A DNA stretch of 64,000 nt from contig NZ_JAGKSP010000018.1 of NCBI RefSeq assembly GCF_017942085.1, positions 32,090 through 96,089 of the forward strand, read 5' to 3'. Below, one piece after another: positions 51,694-59,900 of the stretch (the first letter of the stretch is position 1; every line of letters starts with the position of its first letter). The DNA comes from Paenibacillus lignilyticus. Its GTDB lineage: Bacteria; Bacillota; Bacilli; Paenibacillales; Paenibacillaceae. Both the position numbers and the translations under genes were made by a program. The notes under the pieces are model-generated. The model did no database searches. It was given only the letters and a program-made list of their open reading frames with translations, and had not been told where the DNA came from.

Positions 51694-52980
51694 ATGTTAA
51701 GTGGAACCGTACAAAGCAGTAAAGACCTGGTTAATGATCTCGAGTACCGGGGTCTGATTCATCAACTAACCGATACCGAGAATTTGCGTAAGAAGCTGGA
51801 AAGCGAGCGCGTTACGCTGTACTGCGGTTTCGATCCTACGGCAGACAGCCTTCATATCGGCAGCCTGTTACCTATTCTATGCCTTCGTCGCTTCCAGCTT
51901 GCAGGTCATATTCCGCTTGCACTCGTAGGCGGAGGCACAGGCTTGATCGGCGATCCAAGCGGTCGTTCCAGCGAACGCTCGCTTAATACGGCGGATACGG
52001 TCGCTTCGTGGACGAACAGCTTGAAAGCTCAGCTTTCTGCCTTCCTCGACTTCAATTTAGAAGGCAATCCCGCTAAGCTGGTCAGCAACTACGACTGGAT
52101 TGCTCCGCTTGATGTCATTACGTTCCTGCGCGACATCGGGAAGAACTTCACCGTTAATTACATGCTGGCAAAGGACTCCGTAGACTCGCGGTTGTCGAAC
52201 GGAATATCGTTTACGGAATTCAGTTATATGATCTTGCAAGCTTACGATTTCTATAAGCTCAACCAAGAACATAATTGCTCCCTGCAAGTGGGCGGCAGCG
52301 ACCAATGGGGTAACATTACCGCAGGTCTTGAACTGATCGGCAAAATGGGCGGCGGCGATGCTTACGGCATGACGATGCCGCTTGTTACGAAGAGCGACGG
52401 CAAGAAGTTCGGTAAATCCGAGACCGGTGCCATCTGGCTCGATCGGAACAAAACATCGGTGTACCAGTTCTATCAGTTCTGGATCAATACCGACGATAAC
52501 GATGTCGTGAAATTCTTGAAATACTTCACGTTCCTCTCCCAAGCGGAAATCGAAGCGCTGGAGAACGAGCTGAAGCAGCAGCCTGAACGCCGCGTTGCCC
52601 AACGCGAGCTCGCTCGCGAAGTAACGAAGATTGTACATGGCGAAGAAGCAGTCGTCACCGCAGAGAAAATCACGCAAGCCCTGTTCTCCGGCGAATTCAT
52701 GTCGCTGAGCGAAGCCGAGCTTGTAGAAGCCCTGCAGGATATGCCGACTACCGTTTGCACGGGTGAAGAAGATCGCAGCTTGATCAATCTGATGATTGAA
52801 GTCGGAGCAGCTCCGTCGCGTCGTCAAGCCAGACAGGACATCGAGAGCGGTGCGGTTTCCGTCAACGGACAGAAGCTGACGAACGGTGAAACCGTACTTG
52901 GCCCTGACCAGAAGCTGTGCGGCAAGTACATTGTCCTTCGCCGCGGGAAGAAGAACTATTTCCTCGCACGTTTCGAATAA
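51694..52980 (+). CDS. tyrS: Tyrosyl-tRNA synthetase TyrS
   Basis: 428 residues from ATG 51694 (GGAGGG at good spacing); the in-frame ATG at 51640 lies inside the T-box terminator. Class I motifs are HIGS in LHIGSLLPILC (HIGH equivalent) and KFGKS in KKFGKSETGA (KMSKS). Tyr-recognition and GTGLIGDPSGRSSER loops are present, with a C-terminal S4 RNA-binding domain (PSRRQARQDIESGAVSVNG). It charges tRNA-Tyr and is regulated by the T-box. Confidence 0.96.
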   Translation: MLSGTVQSSKDLVNDLEYRGLIHQLTDTENLRKKLESERVTLYCGFDPTADSLHIGSLLPILCLRRFQLAGHIPLALVGGGTGLIGDPSGRSSERSLNTADTVASWTNSLKAQLSAFLDFNLEGNPAKLVSNYDWIAPLDVITFLRDIGKNFTVNYMLAKDSVDSRLSNGISFTEFSYMILQAYDFYKLNQEHNCSLQVGGSDQWGNITAGLELIGKMGGGDAYGMTMPLVTKSDGKKFGKSETGAIWLDRNKTSVYQFYQFWINTDDNDVVKFLKYFTFLSQAEIEALENELKQQPERRVAQRELAREVTKIVHGEEAVVTAEKITQALFSGEFMSLSEAELVEALQDMPTTVCTGEEDRSLINLMIEVGAAPSRRQARQDIESGAVSVNGQKLTNGETVLGPDQKLCGKYIVLRRGKKNYFLARFE

Positions 52981-53003
52981 CATACATCTGTTACAGACAA
53001 ATA

Positions 53004-53044
53004 AAGCCGCTATCCGTGATGCATCATGGATAGCGGCTTTTCAA
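53004..53044. terminator. Terminator of tyrS
   Basis: AAGCCGCTATCC pairs with GGATAGCGGCTT around GTGATGCATCAT, followed by TTTT. It lies between tyrS and the convergent secreted-protein gene. Confidence 0.87.
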
Positions 53045-53063
53045 TGGCGAATGGCCCAATAGA

Positions 53064-53579
53064 TTAAGGTATGAATTGCTGTACGATGCGCGTAACTTTA
53101 CCATTCTTGATCGTGAGATGATACGGATAATCACTGACTGTAACGAGGCCGTCCGCATGATAAACCGCTTCGAATTTATCTAGCGAAATCGCTTGATTCC
53201 ACTCGGTGGAAGCATTTACGAGACTGCCGGTACGGTCGTAGATTTGCATGATGACGGCTGCGTGAGGATCAACCTCAAGCGTCTTCAGCGTTTCATCGTC
53301 GTTCACGATGTAATAGCCGTCCGGCGCTTTGTCGAGACCGGAATCCGGCTCTTCCATGACGAACGCCTCATCCGCCGCTTCGCCTTCGAACCACTGAATC
53401 TCGTCTGTCTGCAGAAGCAGCTTCCCGCCTTGCTTGTCCATGCCATTGATGTATACGGTGATCGTTTCCGGAGTTTGGGTTACAGGCGCGTAGCCCTTAT
53501 TATCGACTGCCGACGCTGTTGAGATGCAAGCTACCAATCCGATGATTGTTAGCGTGATGCCTAGTGCATGTCGGTTCAT
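53064..53579 (-). CDS. Hypothetical secreted protein
   Basis: 171 residues from ATG 53579 (GAGGAG at 9 bases); an ATG three codons earlier touches the site. A signal peptide (ITLTIIGLVACISTASA) is followed by a small mixed-fold domain: TITVYINGMDKQGGKLLLQ, DGYYIVNDDETLKTLEVDPHAAV, then SLDKFEAVYHADGLVTVSDYPY. This resembles secreted single-domain proteins of unknown function in related bacteria. No firm family call. Confidence 0.72.
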   Translation of the reverse strand: MNRHALGITLTIIGLVACISTASAVDNKGYAPVTQTPETITVYINGMDKQGGKLLLQTDEIQWFEGEAADEAFVMEEPDSGLDKAPDGYYIVNDDETLKTLEVDPHAAVIMQIYDRTGSLVNASTEWNQAISLDKFEAVYHADGLVTVSDYPYHLTIKNGKVTRIVQQFIP

Positions 53580-53703
53580 AAATGCCATCTCCTCGCTCGC
53601 AAGCGTTAGCGAGACTTGCCCTTTGAGTAAGGCTTGCCTCTATCTCTACTATACCCGTTTTGGGCAAAATTGATAGATTCCGCAAGCTCGAATTTGCTAA
53701 ATT

Positions 53704-54639
53704 TTACGTAAATCTTTTGTCGGTTCGGAAAGCATGCGTCGGCGTACCGACTACACCCGGTTTGCAAGTGAAGATGCCGCCTGCATGCGGCTGATCCCCC
53801 TTCGTCTCTTCCGTTAGACCGATACTCGCCGTCGTGATATAGAGAGTATCCAGGTTGTCGCCGCCGAAGATGCAGGAGCTTGCTTTGGCCACCGGAACGT
53901 AGATGGATTCCAGCTTCTGTCCGGTCAGCGGATTCCATCTCGACACCTGCCAGCCGTCCCAATGCGCAATCCACAGCATGCCTTCGCTGTCGATCGTCAT
54001 CCCATCCGGGAACCCTTCCTCCGGCCGAAAATCAATCACAAGCCGCGAATTACTGATCGTCCCCGTGGACACGTCGTAGTCGAACCCTGTCACTGTCTGC
54101 TTCATGGAATCGATATAGTACAACTGCGTCTCATCGAGACTCCAAGCGATGCCGTTGGATACGCCAACGTCATCGACCATTTTGCGGCAGCTTAAATCAT
54201 GATCCAGCACATAGAAAGATCCTTTTACATCCACTTCGGCGTCCTGCATCGTCCCTGCCCAATAACGGCCGGCGGAGTCGCATTTCCCGTCGTTGAATCG
54301 GTTCTCGGGCAGATGTGCCTCCGGATCTGCAATCGGGGTCAGCTTGCCGGTTCCGCAGTGGTAATGCTCGAATCCATCCCGCGTCGTCAGAATGACGGCG
54401 TCGCCATCCGAAGCATCGCATACGACGGCACCGACCGTTTTGCCGATCGTAAATTGCTCGTTGTGACCCTTAGCCGGATCGAAACGGCTGAATGAACCGC
54501 CTGTTATATCCACCCAATAGAGCTTCCGTTGCTGCGCGTTCCAGCTTGGTCCTTCGGCCAGTATCGCTCTGGCATCAAGCACCAGCTCCGCTTTCCGCAA
54601 ATGTTGCTGCTCCCGCAGTTGTGCATTCGATTGCTGCAT
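53704..54639 (-). CDS. SMP-30/gluconolactonase-family lactonase
   Basis: 311 residues, six-bladed propeller of the SMP-30/regucalcin family. Motifs include AILAEGPSWNAQQRKLYWVDI (metal-ligand Glu), NRFNDGKCDSAGRYWAGTM, DVGVSNGIAWSLDETQLYYIDS and EGFPDGMTIDSEGMLWIAHW, with the Asn and Asp metal ligands in place. It would open a sugar lactone. It is third in the enolase-SDR-SMP30 operon, which suggests a sugar-acid pathway; see the rhamnosidase nearby. Confidence 0.93.
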   Translation of the reverse strand: MQQSNAQLREQQHLRKAELVLDARAILAEGPSWNAQQRKLYWVDITGGSFSRFDPAKGHNEQFTIGKTVGAVVCDASDGDAVILTTRDGFEHYHCGTGKLTPIADPEAHLPENRFNDGKCDSAGRYWAGTMQDAEVDVKGSFYVLDHDLSCRKMVDDVGVSNGIAWSLDETQLYYIDSMKQTVTGFDYDVSTGTISNSRLVIDFRPEEGFPDGMTIDSEGMLWIAHWDGWQVSRWNPLTGQKLESIYVPVAKASSCIFGGDNLDTLYITTASIGLTEETKGDQPHAGGIFTCKPGVVGTPTHAFRTDKRFT

Positions 54640-54654
54640 GAATCGTTCGTCCTC

Positions 54655-55422
54655 CTACAAATCAATAGTCATCCCGCCATCCGCCACTAACACGGCCCCC
54701 GTCATGAACGAGTTGTCCGCGCTTGCCGCGAACATGACGACCGATGCGATCTCATCCGCTGTGCCAACACGGCCCATCGGCTGCGCTTCGTTCCACTGCT
54801 TCATCGTTTCCTCGCGCGGCGTGTCGAGGTTCTTAATGCTGCTCTCCAGCATCGGTGTATGTACAGCCCCGGGCAGCACCGTGTTGACCCGAATGTTCTG
54901 TTTGGCAAAATCAAGCGCAATGGCCCGAGTCAACGACACGATGCCGCCCTTGGATGCCGCGTAAGCCGAGTAACCATCCAGTGTAGCCAGCGCGTGCACG
55001 GAGCTGACGTTCACTATGGCACCGCCGCCGTTACCGACCATTGCAGGAAGCACCTCGCGGCAGAACAAAAAGACCGATGTCAAATTATTCGTGATGACTT
55101 CGTTCCAACCCTGCAAGCTCATCTCCGTAATGCGAATTTGCGGGCATACCGCGGCATTGTTCACCATGACGTCAATGCGGCCGTACTTGGCGAGCGTATC
55201 CTCCACCACCCGTTTCACATCCGCTTCCGACGACACATCGGCCTGCATCGCGGTAGCGATCAATCCCGCTTCCGTAATCTCCTCTGCAACCGCCTCGCCC
55301 TTCGAAGCGGTGCGATTCACCACGATGACCGACGCGCCTTCCTTGGCAAAACGGTGGCAGACCGCTCTCCCAATCCCGCTTCCTCCACCTGTAACGATGA
55401 CCACTTTCCCGATCCAGCTCAT
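54655..55422 (-). CDS. Short-chain dehydrogenase/reductase
   Basis: 255 residues, classical SDR: cofactor motif TGGGSGIGRAV (about 11-21), NNAAV, catalytic Ser in IVNVSSVH and YxxxK in YSAYAASKGG. It probably oxidises a sugar or deoxy-sugar acid with NAD(P). Between the enolase-superfamily gene (73-base gap) and SMP-30 (15-base gap) it fits a dehydrogenase-lactonase-dehydratase route. Confidence 0.92.
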   Translation of the reverse strand: MSWIGKVVIVTGGGSGIGRAVCHRFAKEGASVIVVNRTASKGEAVAEEITEAGLIATAMQADVSSEADVKRVVEDTLAKYGRIDVMVNNAAVCPQIRITEMSLQGWNEVITNNLTSVFLFCREVLPAMVGNGGGAIVNVSSVHALATLDGYSAYAASKGGIVSLTRAIALDFAKQNIRVNTVLPGAVHTPMLESSIKNLDTPREETMKQWNEAQPMGRVGTADEIASVVMFAASADNSFMTGAVLVADGGMTIDL

Positions 55423-55495
55423 ATGCCGCCCCCATTGTCAGACTAACGCTATTATCGAAAGAGACGTCCTTGGAATGGACGCCTCTCGGTTGCTC

Positions 55496-56644
55496 TTACT
55501 TTACGGTTTCACGCTTCTCCCAGCCTTGTTTGAAGAGCGGCAGCCAGTTCCCCACCTGGTACGGATGCTTATCGATTTCTTCCAGATTCAGCTCCACTCC
55601 AAGGCCCGGTCCTTCCGGCGGCAGCAAATAGCCGTTCTGAACCTTCAAAGGCGGAAGCAGCACCTGCTCTTCCCATGGCTCATTGAATTCATCGAAAATC
55701 TCATGGATGAGGAAATTCGGCGTCGCCATATTCAAGTGGCTGCATACGACCGAGCAGACCGGACCTTGCGCGCTGTGCGGCGCCGTCACGCCGTTATGGG
55801 CATGCACCATGCCGCAAATTTGCTTCGAAGCCGAAATGCCCAAATACTGAGGCTCCAGCTGAATAATATGCACCGCATCATGACGGAGCAGCTCCGCAAA
55901 TTGCTCGCGCGAGTAGTAGTCCTCCCCGCAAGCTACCGGCACCGGACTGCGCCGCGCCACTTCGACCATGCTCGAGATGAGCTGCGGCGGAACGGGTGCC
56001 TCGAACCAAGTCGGCTCATATTTCAGCATCGCTTCCGCGAATTGCAGTGCCGTGCTCACGCTGAAGCGGTTATGACCTTCGATGAGAATGTCGACATCCT
56101 TGCCGACTGCTTCCCGAACGGCTGCAATATTCTCGATCGCAGCCGAGAAATCCTGCCGGCTGACAGTTCGCCACGCAGCGCCGAACGGATCGAACTTCAA
56201 AGCGGTGTAGCCTTTATCGACAACGATCTTCGCTTTCTCGAAGAAATTCTCCGGCGTATTCGGCCCACGGTACCAGCCGTTTGCATAGCAGCGCAGTTTA
56301 TCGTGACAGCTGCCGCCAAGCAGCTTATAGAGCGGCTGATTCGTCACCTTGCCCATGATGTCCCAGCAAGCGGTTTCAATAGCAGCCAGCGCTGAACCTT
56401 GAATCTGTCCGCCGTCGGAATAGACGTCGCGGAACAGCTTCAGACTGATCGTTTCCACGTCGAACGGATCGCGTCCGATGACAAGATGCTTCAGCTCATG
56501 AATCGCAGCCTCTACGGTTTTGGCAAAGCCGTTCAGCGTCCCTTCGCCAAGCCCCGTGACGCCTTCATCCGTATCTACTAAAACGAAGAGCCAGTTCTTC
56601 CACGGGTTGCCGAGAATATAGGTGCGAATGTTTGTTATTTTCAT
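55496..56644 (-). CDS. Enolase-superfamily sugar-acid dehydratase (mandelate racemase/DgoD-like)
   Basis: 382 residues from ATG 56644 (GGGAGG at 10 bases). Capping domain starts MKITNIRTYILGNPWKNWLF; the barrel has KFDPFG, DILIEGHNRFS, WFEAPVPPQ, ACGEDYYSREQF and the general-base His in APHSAQGPVC. This is the MR/MLE branch that dehydrates sugar acids. It probably dehydrates rhamnonate or a similar acid, but the precise substrate is not readable. Third from the FCD regulator and preceded by a GntR-type palindrome at 56726. Confidence 0.88.
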   Translation of the reverse strand: MKITNIRTYILGNPWKNWLFVLVDTDEGVTGLGEGTLNGFAKTVEAAIHELKHLVIGRDPFDVETISLKLFRDVYSDGGQIQGSALAAIETACWDIMGKVTNQPLYKLLGGSCHDKLRCYANGWYRGPNTPENFFEKAKIVVDKGYTALKFDPFGAAWRTVSRQDFSAAIENIAAVREAVGKDVDILIEGHNRFSVSTALQFAEAMLKYEPTWFEAPVPPQLISSMVEVARRSPVPVACGEDYYSREQFAELLRHDAVHIIQLEPQYLGISASKQICGMVHAHNGVTAPHSAQGPVCSVVCSHLNMATPNFLIHEIFDEFNEPWEEQVLLPPLKVQNGYLLPPEGPGLGVELNLEEIDKHPYQVGNWLPLFKQGWEKRETVK

Positions 56645-56725
56645 TGCCGCTATGCCTCCCAAATTCATTGACATTGATTGAGCCCAGCGTAGCATAGCGG
56701 TTTAGGGAGCGACAAGATGTCTAAC

Positions 56726-56735
56726 TTGTATACAT
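56726..56735. promoter_or_regulatory. GntR/FadR-type operator palindrome
   Basis: TTGTATACAT with the palindromic core TGTATACA (56727-56734) lies in the gap between the FCD regulator and the dehydratase operon. FadR-family regulators bind TTGTATACAA-like sites, so this is a likely operator of the adjacent regulator. Confidence 0.6.
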
Positions 56736-56759
56736 CATAAAAAACAAACCATCAACCCA

Positions 56760-57401
56760 TCAAAGCATAATCTTCTTCACGTATTCGATATGCCGCTGCG
56801 TTAATAGCACGGTAAGCTCAGGGTCTGTGCCTGCCAGCGCATGACGAATCTGCCAATGCTCTTCAATGCTGCCCGCGAGCCGCTTCTGATTGCGATTGAA
56901 GGTCGTCCGCACGACGAGCAGGAATTTATCCTGGATGCGCGACATCACCTCGGTATACTCCTCATTATCGAGCCCCGCGATAATCAGTGCATGGAACTGG
57001 CGATCCAGCTCCACATAACGAATAATATCTTCCTCGGCTATCGCTTCTGCTTGATGCGCCAAATTATCATCCAGCCCAGCGAAAAACGCCGCATCCATCT
57101 TGCCCGTCAGCCGCCGAACCGCGTAGGTCTCCAGCGATAATCGCAGCTCGTAGATTTCCAGAATCTTCTTAAGCGATACCTCCTGCACGATGACCCCTTG
57201 CTTCGGGGACAGCTTCACAAGGCCCATCATCTCGAGGCGATCGAGCGCGGAGCGAATCGGCGTTTTACTCATTCCCAGCAGTTCACTGAGCAGCTTCTCG
57301 GATAGAAACATCCCGCCCTGCCACTCACCGGTTACAATCCGATTCTTAATCGCTTCGAAGGCTTGGTCTCGCAGCGTCACAGCGGTCTGCAGCTTCTCCA
57401 A
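56760..57401 (-). CDS. GntR/FCD-family transcriptional regulator
   Basis: 213 residues if started at TTG 57401, which has AAGGAGGG 7 bases upstream; ATG 57425 (221 residues) has only a weak site. Winged helix: RDQAFEAIKNRIVTGEWQGG and LSELLGMSKTPIRSALDRLE. The FCD ligand domain has metal-ligand-like ELDRQFHALII and HWQIRHAL. It faces the dehydratase operon (same strand) and a second GntR gene (divergent). Ligand probably a sugar acid. Confidence 0.9.
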   Translation of the reverse strand: MEKLQTAVTLRDQAFEAIKNRIVTGEWQGGMFLSEKLLSELLGMSKTPIRSALDRLEMMGLVKLSPKQGVIVQEVSLKKILEIYELRLSLETYAVRRLTGKMDAAFFAGLDDNLAHQAEAIAEEDIIRYVELDRQFHALIIAGLDNEEYTEVMSRIQDKFLLVVRTTFNRNQKRLAGSIEEHWQIRHALAGTDPELTVLLTQRHIEYVKKIML

Positions 57402-57490
57402 CGGCCGTCCCTCCTTCGCATCCACTCTCTTATGTTATACTACTTTTTAACAACGCTTGGCTGCATATTAATAATAGGAGGTTGCTCAGC

Positions 57491-58150
57491 ATGCACCTGC
57501 CCATCCCCCGTCGATCGCTGCGCGATGAAGCCTATCACATCATCTATGAACAAATCATAGGCGGTGCGCTGCCCAAAGGAACCGTCACCTCCGAGGTACA
57601 GCTCAGCCGTCAGCTCGATATGAGCCGCACGCCGGTCCGCGCCGCGCTGCAGCAGCTTGAGAACGAAGGCTTCCTGCGCATTATTCCCAAGCACGGCGTG
57701 CTCGTGCTCGATTCATCCGCTCAGCGGGTCGGCGATCTGCTGGAGCTGCTGACCGCGCTGCTGCTGTATGCCGTGACGAGCGTGCGCCTCCGCGATGAAG
57801 AAGCGCTCGGCGAGTTGTCCCGCCGGCTGGTTAACGAGCTGGAATCGCTGCTGGCAGAAGGCGACGAGCCCGCTCCTGAGGCCGGCGGCGAGCTTGCGCT
57901 ATGCCAGTTCGAATATAACTTCGTGAGCCGTGTCATCGCGCTCAGCCACAATCAAGAGATGCAGCAGACTTTGGCGAACAGCGCATCCCGCTTATTATGG
58001 ACGGGAAACAAGAAACGGTGGGTCGCCCCGTACCGCCTCGAAATGGGCGATACGCTTCACACCCTGCTGAGCCGATTGACCTCCGGCACCGACAGCTTCA
58101 TCGAGGCACTTAATCGCTACTTGCACATGCTGAAGAAGACCTGGATCTAG
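57491..58150 (+). CDS. GntR-family regulator with short effector domain
   Basis: 219 residues from ATG 57491, with AGGAGG at 9 bases; TTG 57482 overlaps the site. Winged helix RRSLRDEAYHIIYEQIIGGALP and LDMSRTPVRAALQQLENEGF. The effector domain is all-helical but lacks clear FCD metal ligands and has an Ala/Glu-rich insertion (GDEPAPEAGGEL), so it may be a degenerate FCD member. Divergent from the FCD regulator across 89 bases. Confidence 0.87.
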   Translation: MHLPIPRRSLRDEAYHIIYEQIIGGALPKGTVTSEVQLSRQLDMSRTPVRAALQQLENEGFLRIIPKHGVLVLDSSAQRVGDLLELLTALLLYAVTSVRLRDEEALGELSRRLVNELESLLAEGDEPAPEAGGELALCQFEYNFVSRVIALSHNQEMQQTLANSASRLLWTGNKKRWVAPYRLEMGDTLHTLLSRLTSGTDSFIEALNRYLHMLKKTWI

Positions 58151-58209
58151 TCCGTAGAATTACCCAGTGTCAAGCTTCTCCCCCTCGTTCCCCACTATAG
58201 AGTTTCACT

Positions 58210-58394
58210 CTAACGAATCCCAGAGGCCTTATTTCAACCTATTAACCGGATTTGAATTTCTAACGAATCCCACACGGCTTATTTCGTGTCCGGATGCCGA
58301 TTTCAACACCGTTTCCTCATAATAAGGCCCGTACGATTCGTTAGATCTGAATATGGGCTAATTTCGTGCAAATAAGACTCCTACGATTCGTTAG
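58210..58394. repeat. Four-arm inverted-repeat element, copy 2 (185 bp)
   Basis: Arms of 25 bp with consensus CTAACGAATC-N8-CTTATTT start at 58210 and 58260 and face inverted arms ending at 58344 and 58394. Outer and inner arm pairs share one centre, 58302, and arms on each side are 50 bp apart. Same geometry and length as the element at 28923. Loop between inner arms about 35 bases. It fills the 58151-58414 gap. Confidence 0.88.
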
Positions 58395-58414
58395 CGCTCG
58401 CTCACCAATTGCAT

Positions 58415-58984
58415 TTAAACAAATTCCACCTTGCCGCCTTCCAGCGAAGCAATGCGGGCAAGCGACTCCACGCGGAATCCCTGCTCCAGCAGTTTGCCTC
58501 TTCCGGTTTGGAATGACTTCTCGATTACAATTCCTATTCCAGCCACCTCTGCCCCGGCTTGCCGAACGATGCGAGCCATCCCAAGCGCAGCCTCGCCATG
58601 AGCGAGAAAATCATCAATAATCAGTACGCGATCCTTCGGCGCGAGGAACTTTCTCGATATCGTGACCTCGCTCTCCTCTTGCTTCGTGAACGAATAGACC
58701 TTCTCCGTGTACAGATCGTCCCGCAGCGTCAGCGATTTGCGTTTACGCCCGAACACCATCGGCACGCCAAGCTGAAGCGCGGTCAATACGGCCGGCGCGA
58801 TACCCGAAGACTCGATCGTCATGATCTTCGTCACACCGCTCTCGCGGAACAGCTCGGCAAAAGCTTTTCCGATCGCAAGCATCAGCTCCGCATCCACTTG
58901 GTGATTCAGGAACGTATCTACTTTTAACACGCCGCCATCCAGCACGATGCCCTCTTGCATGATTTTATGCTTCAGAAGCTCCAC
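58415..58984 (-). CDS. xpt: Xanthine phosphoribosyltransferase
   Basis: 189 residues from GTG 58984, which has AAGGAGG about 10 bases upstream and matches the N terminus of B. subtilis Xpt; the ATG codons at 58993 and 59017 overlap or precede the binding site. PRTase motif VLIIDDFLAHGEAALGM (PRPP loop), VTIESSGIAPAV and FNHQ-type dimer segment (VDTFLNHQVD). It salvages xanthine to XMP. No purine riboswitch precedes it: the gap to the PurO-type gene is only 84 bases. Confidence 0.94.
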   Translation of the reverse strand: MELLKHKIMQEGIVLDGGVLKVDTFLNHQVDAELMLAIGKAFAELFRESGVTKIMTIESSGIAPAVLTALQLGVPMVFGRKRKSLTLRDDLYTEKVYSFTKQEESEVTISRKFLAPKDRVLIIDDFLAHGEAALGMARIVRQAGAEVAGIGIVIEKSFQTGRGKLLEQGFRVESLARIASLEGGKVEFV

Positions 58985-59068
58985 TGCACTCATGCCTCCT
59001 TTTCCACCTAATGCCATAATCTAAAACTTCAGTATGCCCCGATTATCTTCCCTAATCCCGCCAGCCTC

Positions 59069-59773
59069 TCATACATGCTTATTGCGAAAAGCGTACTGAA
59101 TCGTTTGATCCTCCACGCTAATCGATTTGACCAGCAGCGAGATGCGGTTATCCGGATTGATTCCCTCCCAATAGAAATCGGCGGTTTCTTCGATCGAATC
59201 GAATAAAGGCACTTCGAACGGATCGCCTTTGAACGGCTTCAATACACCGTCACGCTCCGCTTCGTAGGTATGTATACAATGTCCGGTTCCCAGCTTGAAG
59301 CGGCTGAAATGGTATCGATTACGCAAGCAAACCGACGGATCATTGTCATAGGTTTTGAGAATCGACAATTCATACTGCTGCACATCCGCATAGATAACAG
59401 CCGAGATCCTCGGCGTAAAATGCGGCGAATCCGGCTCGAACTCTCGGTTCATAAGCGCTTGCTCGAACGTCTGCCTGAGCTGCAGCCCTTCATAGATTGT
59501 GTCGGTCTGATCGCCGTTAGAGACAATGTGCGCATCCCCCCAGTGGCGGATCGGATAATAAATAATAAGTGAAGGGTCCTCCAACAACGCCGGATCGAAT
59601 GCTTTGTTCCTCACATACAAGCCATCCTGTTCAAAAACCCGATTGCGGCTGTTTACACTGCGTCCCATAATCCAATACACCTGCACATAATGCGTCCCGG
59701 AAGGTGTCATGCCCGCAATCAAGGTTCTCCCCGGATAAGGTTTCTCAAACAATTCCTGTTGGTAGGATTTCAC
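59069..59773 (-). CDS. purO: IMP cyclohydrolase (PurO-type)
   Basis: 234 residues from GTG 59773 (GGAGAGGAG at 8 bases); ATG 59779 is too close to the site. The sequence has the IMP_cyclohyd motifs GRTLIAGMTPSGTHYVQVYW, SVNSRNRVF, DPSLIIYYPIRHWGD and YADVQQYELSIL, close to the archaeal PurO fold that closes FAICAR to IMP. It lies next to xpt in the same direction, so a purine role fits. PurH normally does this step in Bacillota, so this may be a paralogous activity. Confidence 0.85.
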   Translation of the reverse strand: MKSYQQELFEKPYPGRTLIAGMTPSGTHYVQVYWIMGRSVNSRNRVFEQDGLYVRNKAFDPALLEDPSLIIYYPIRHWGDAHIVSNGDQTDTIYEGLQLRQTFEQALMNREFEPDSPHFTPRISAVIYADVQQYELSILKTYDNDPSVCLRNRYHFSRFKLGTGHCIHTYEAERDGVLKPFKGDPFEVPLFDSIEETADFYWEGINPDNRISLLVKSISVEDQTIQYAFRNKHV

Positions 59774-59800
59774 GCACATCGCTCCTCTCCGAATACAAAT

Positions 59801-59837
59801 AGAGGTAAGGAGAACTCGTAGCTCCCCTTACCTCTCT
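59801..59837 (-). terminator. Terminator of the GH78 gene
   Basis: AGAGGTAAGG pairs with CCTTACCTCT (with GAG/CTC extension), in the gap after the rhamnosidase stop at 59901; ATTTGT follows on the minus strand. Confidence 0.75.
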
Positions 59838-59900
59838 GCTAAATTACTTTCACCATACCGAATTAAGCCCCATAAATCAACTACTATTCTGCCGGTCTGT

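Noticed and set aside
55016..56395. 459-codon plus-strand frame
   Set aside because: Antisense to the SDR and dehydratase genes, which carry complete catalytic motifs; no binding site.
58985..59068. Purine riboswitch before xpt
   Set aside because: Only 84 bases separate xpt from purO, and no purine aptamer core is seen; xpt seems translated from the purO transcript.
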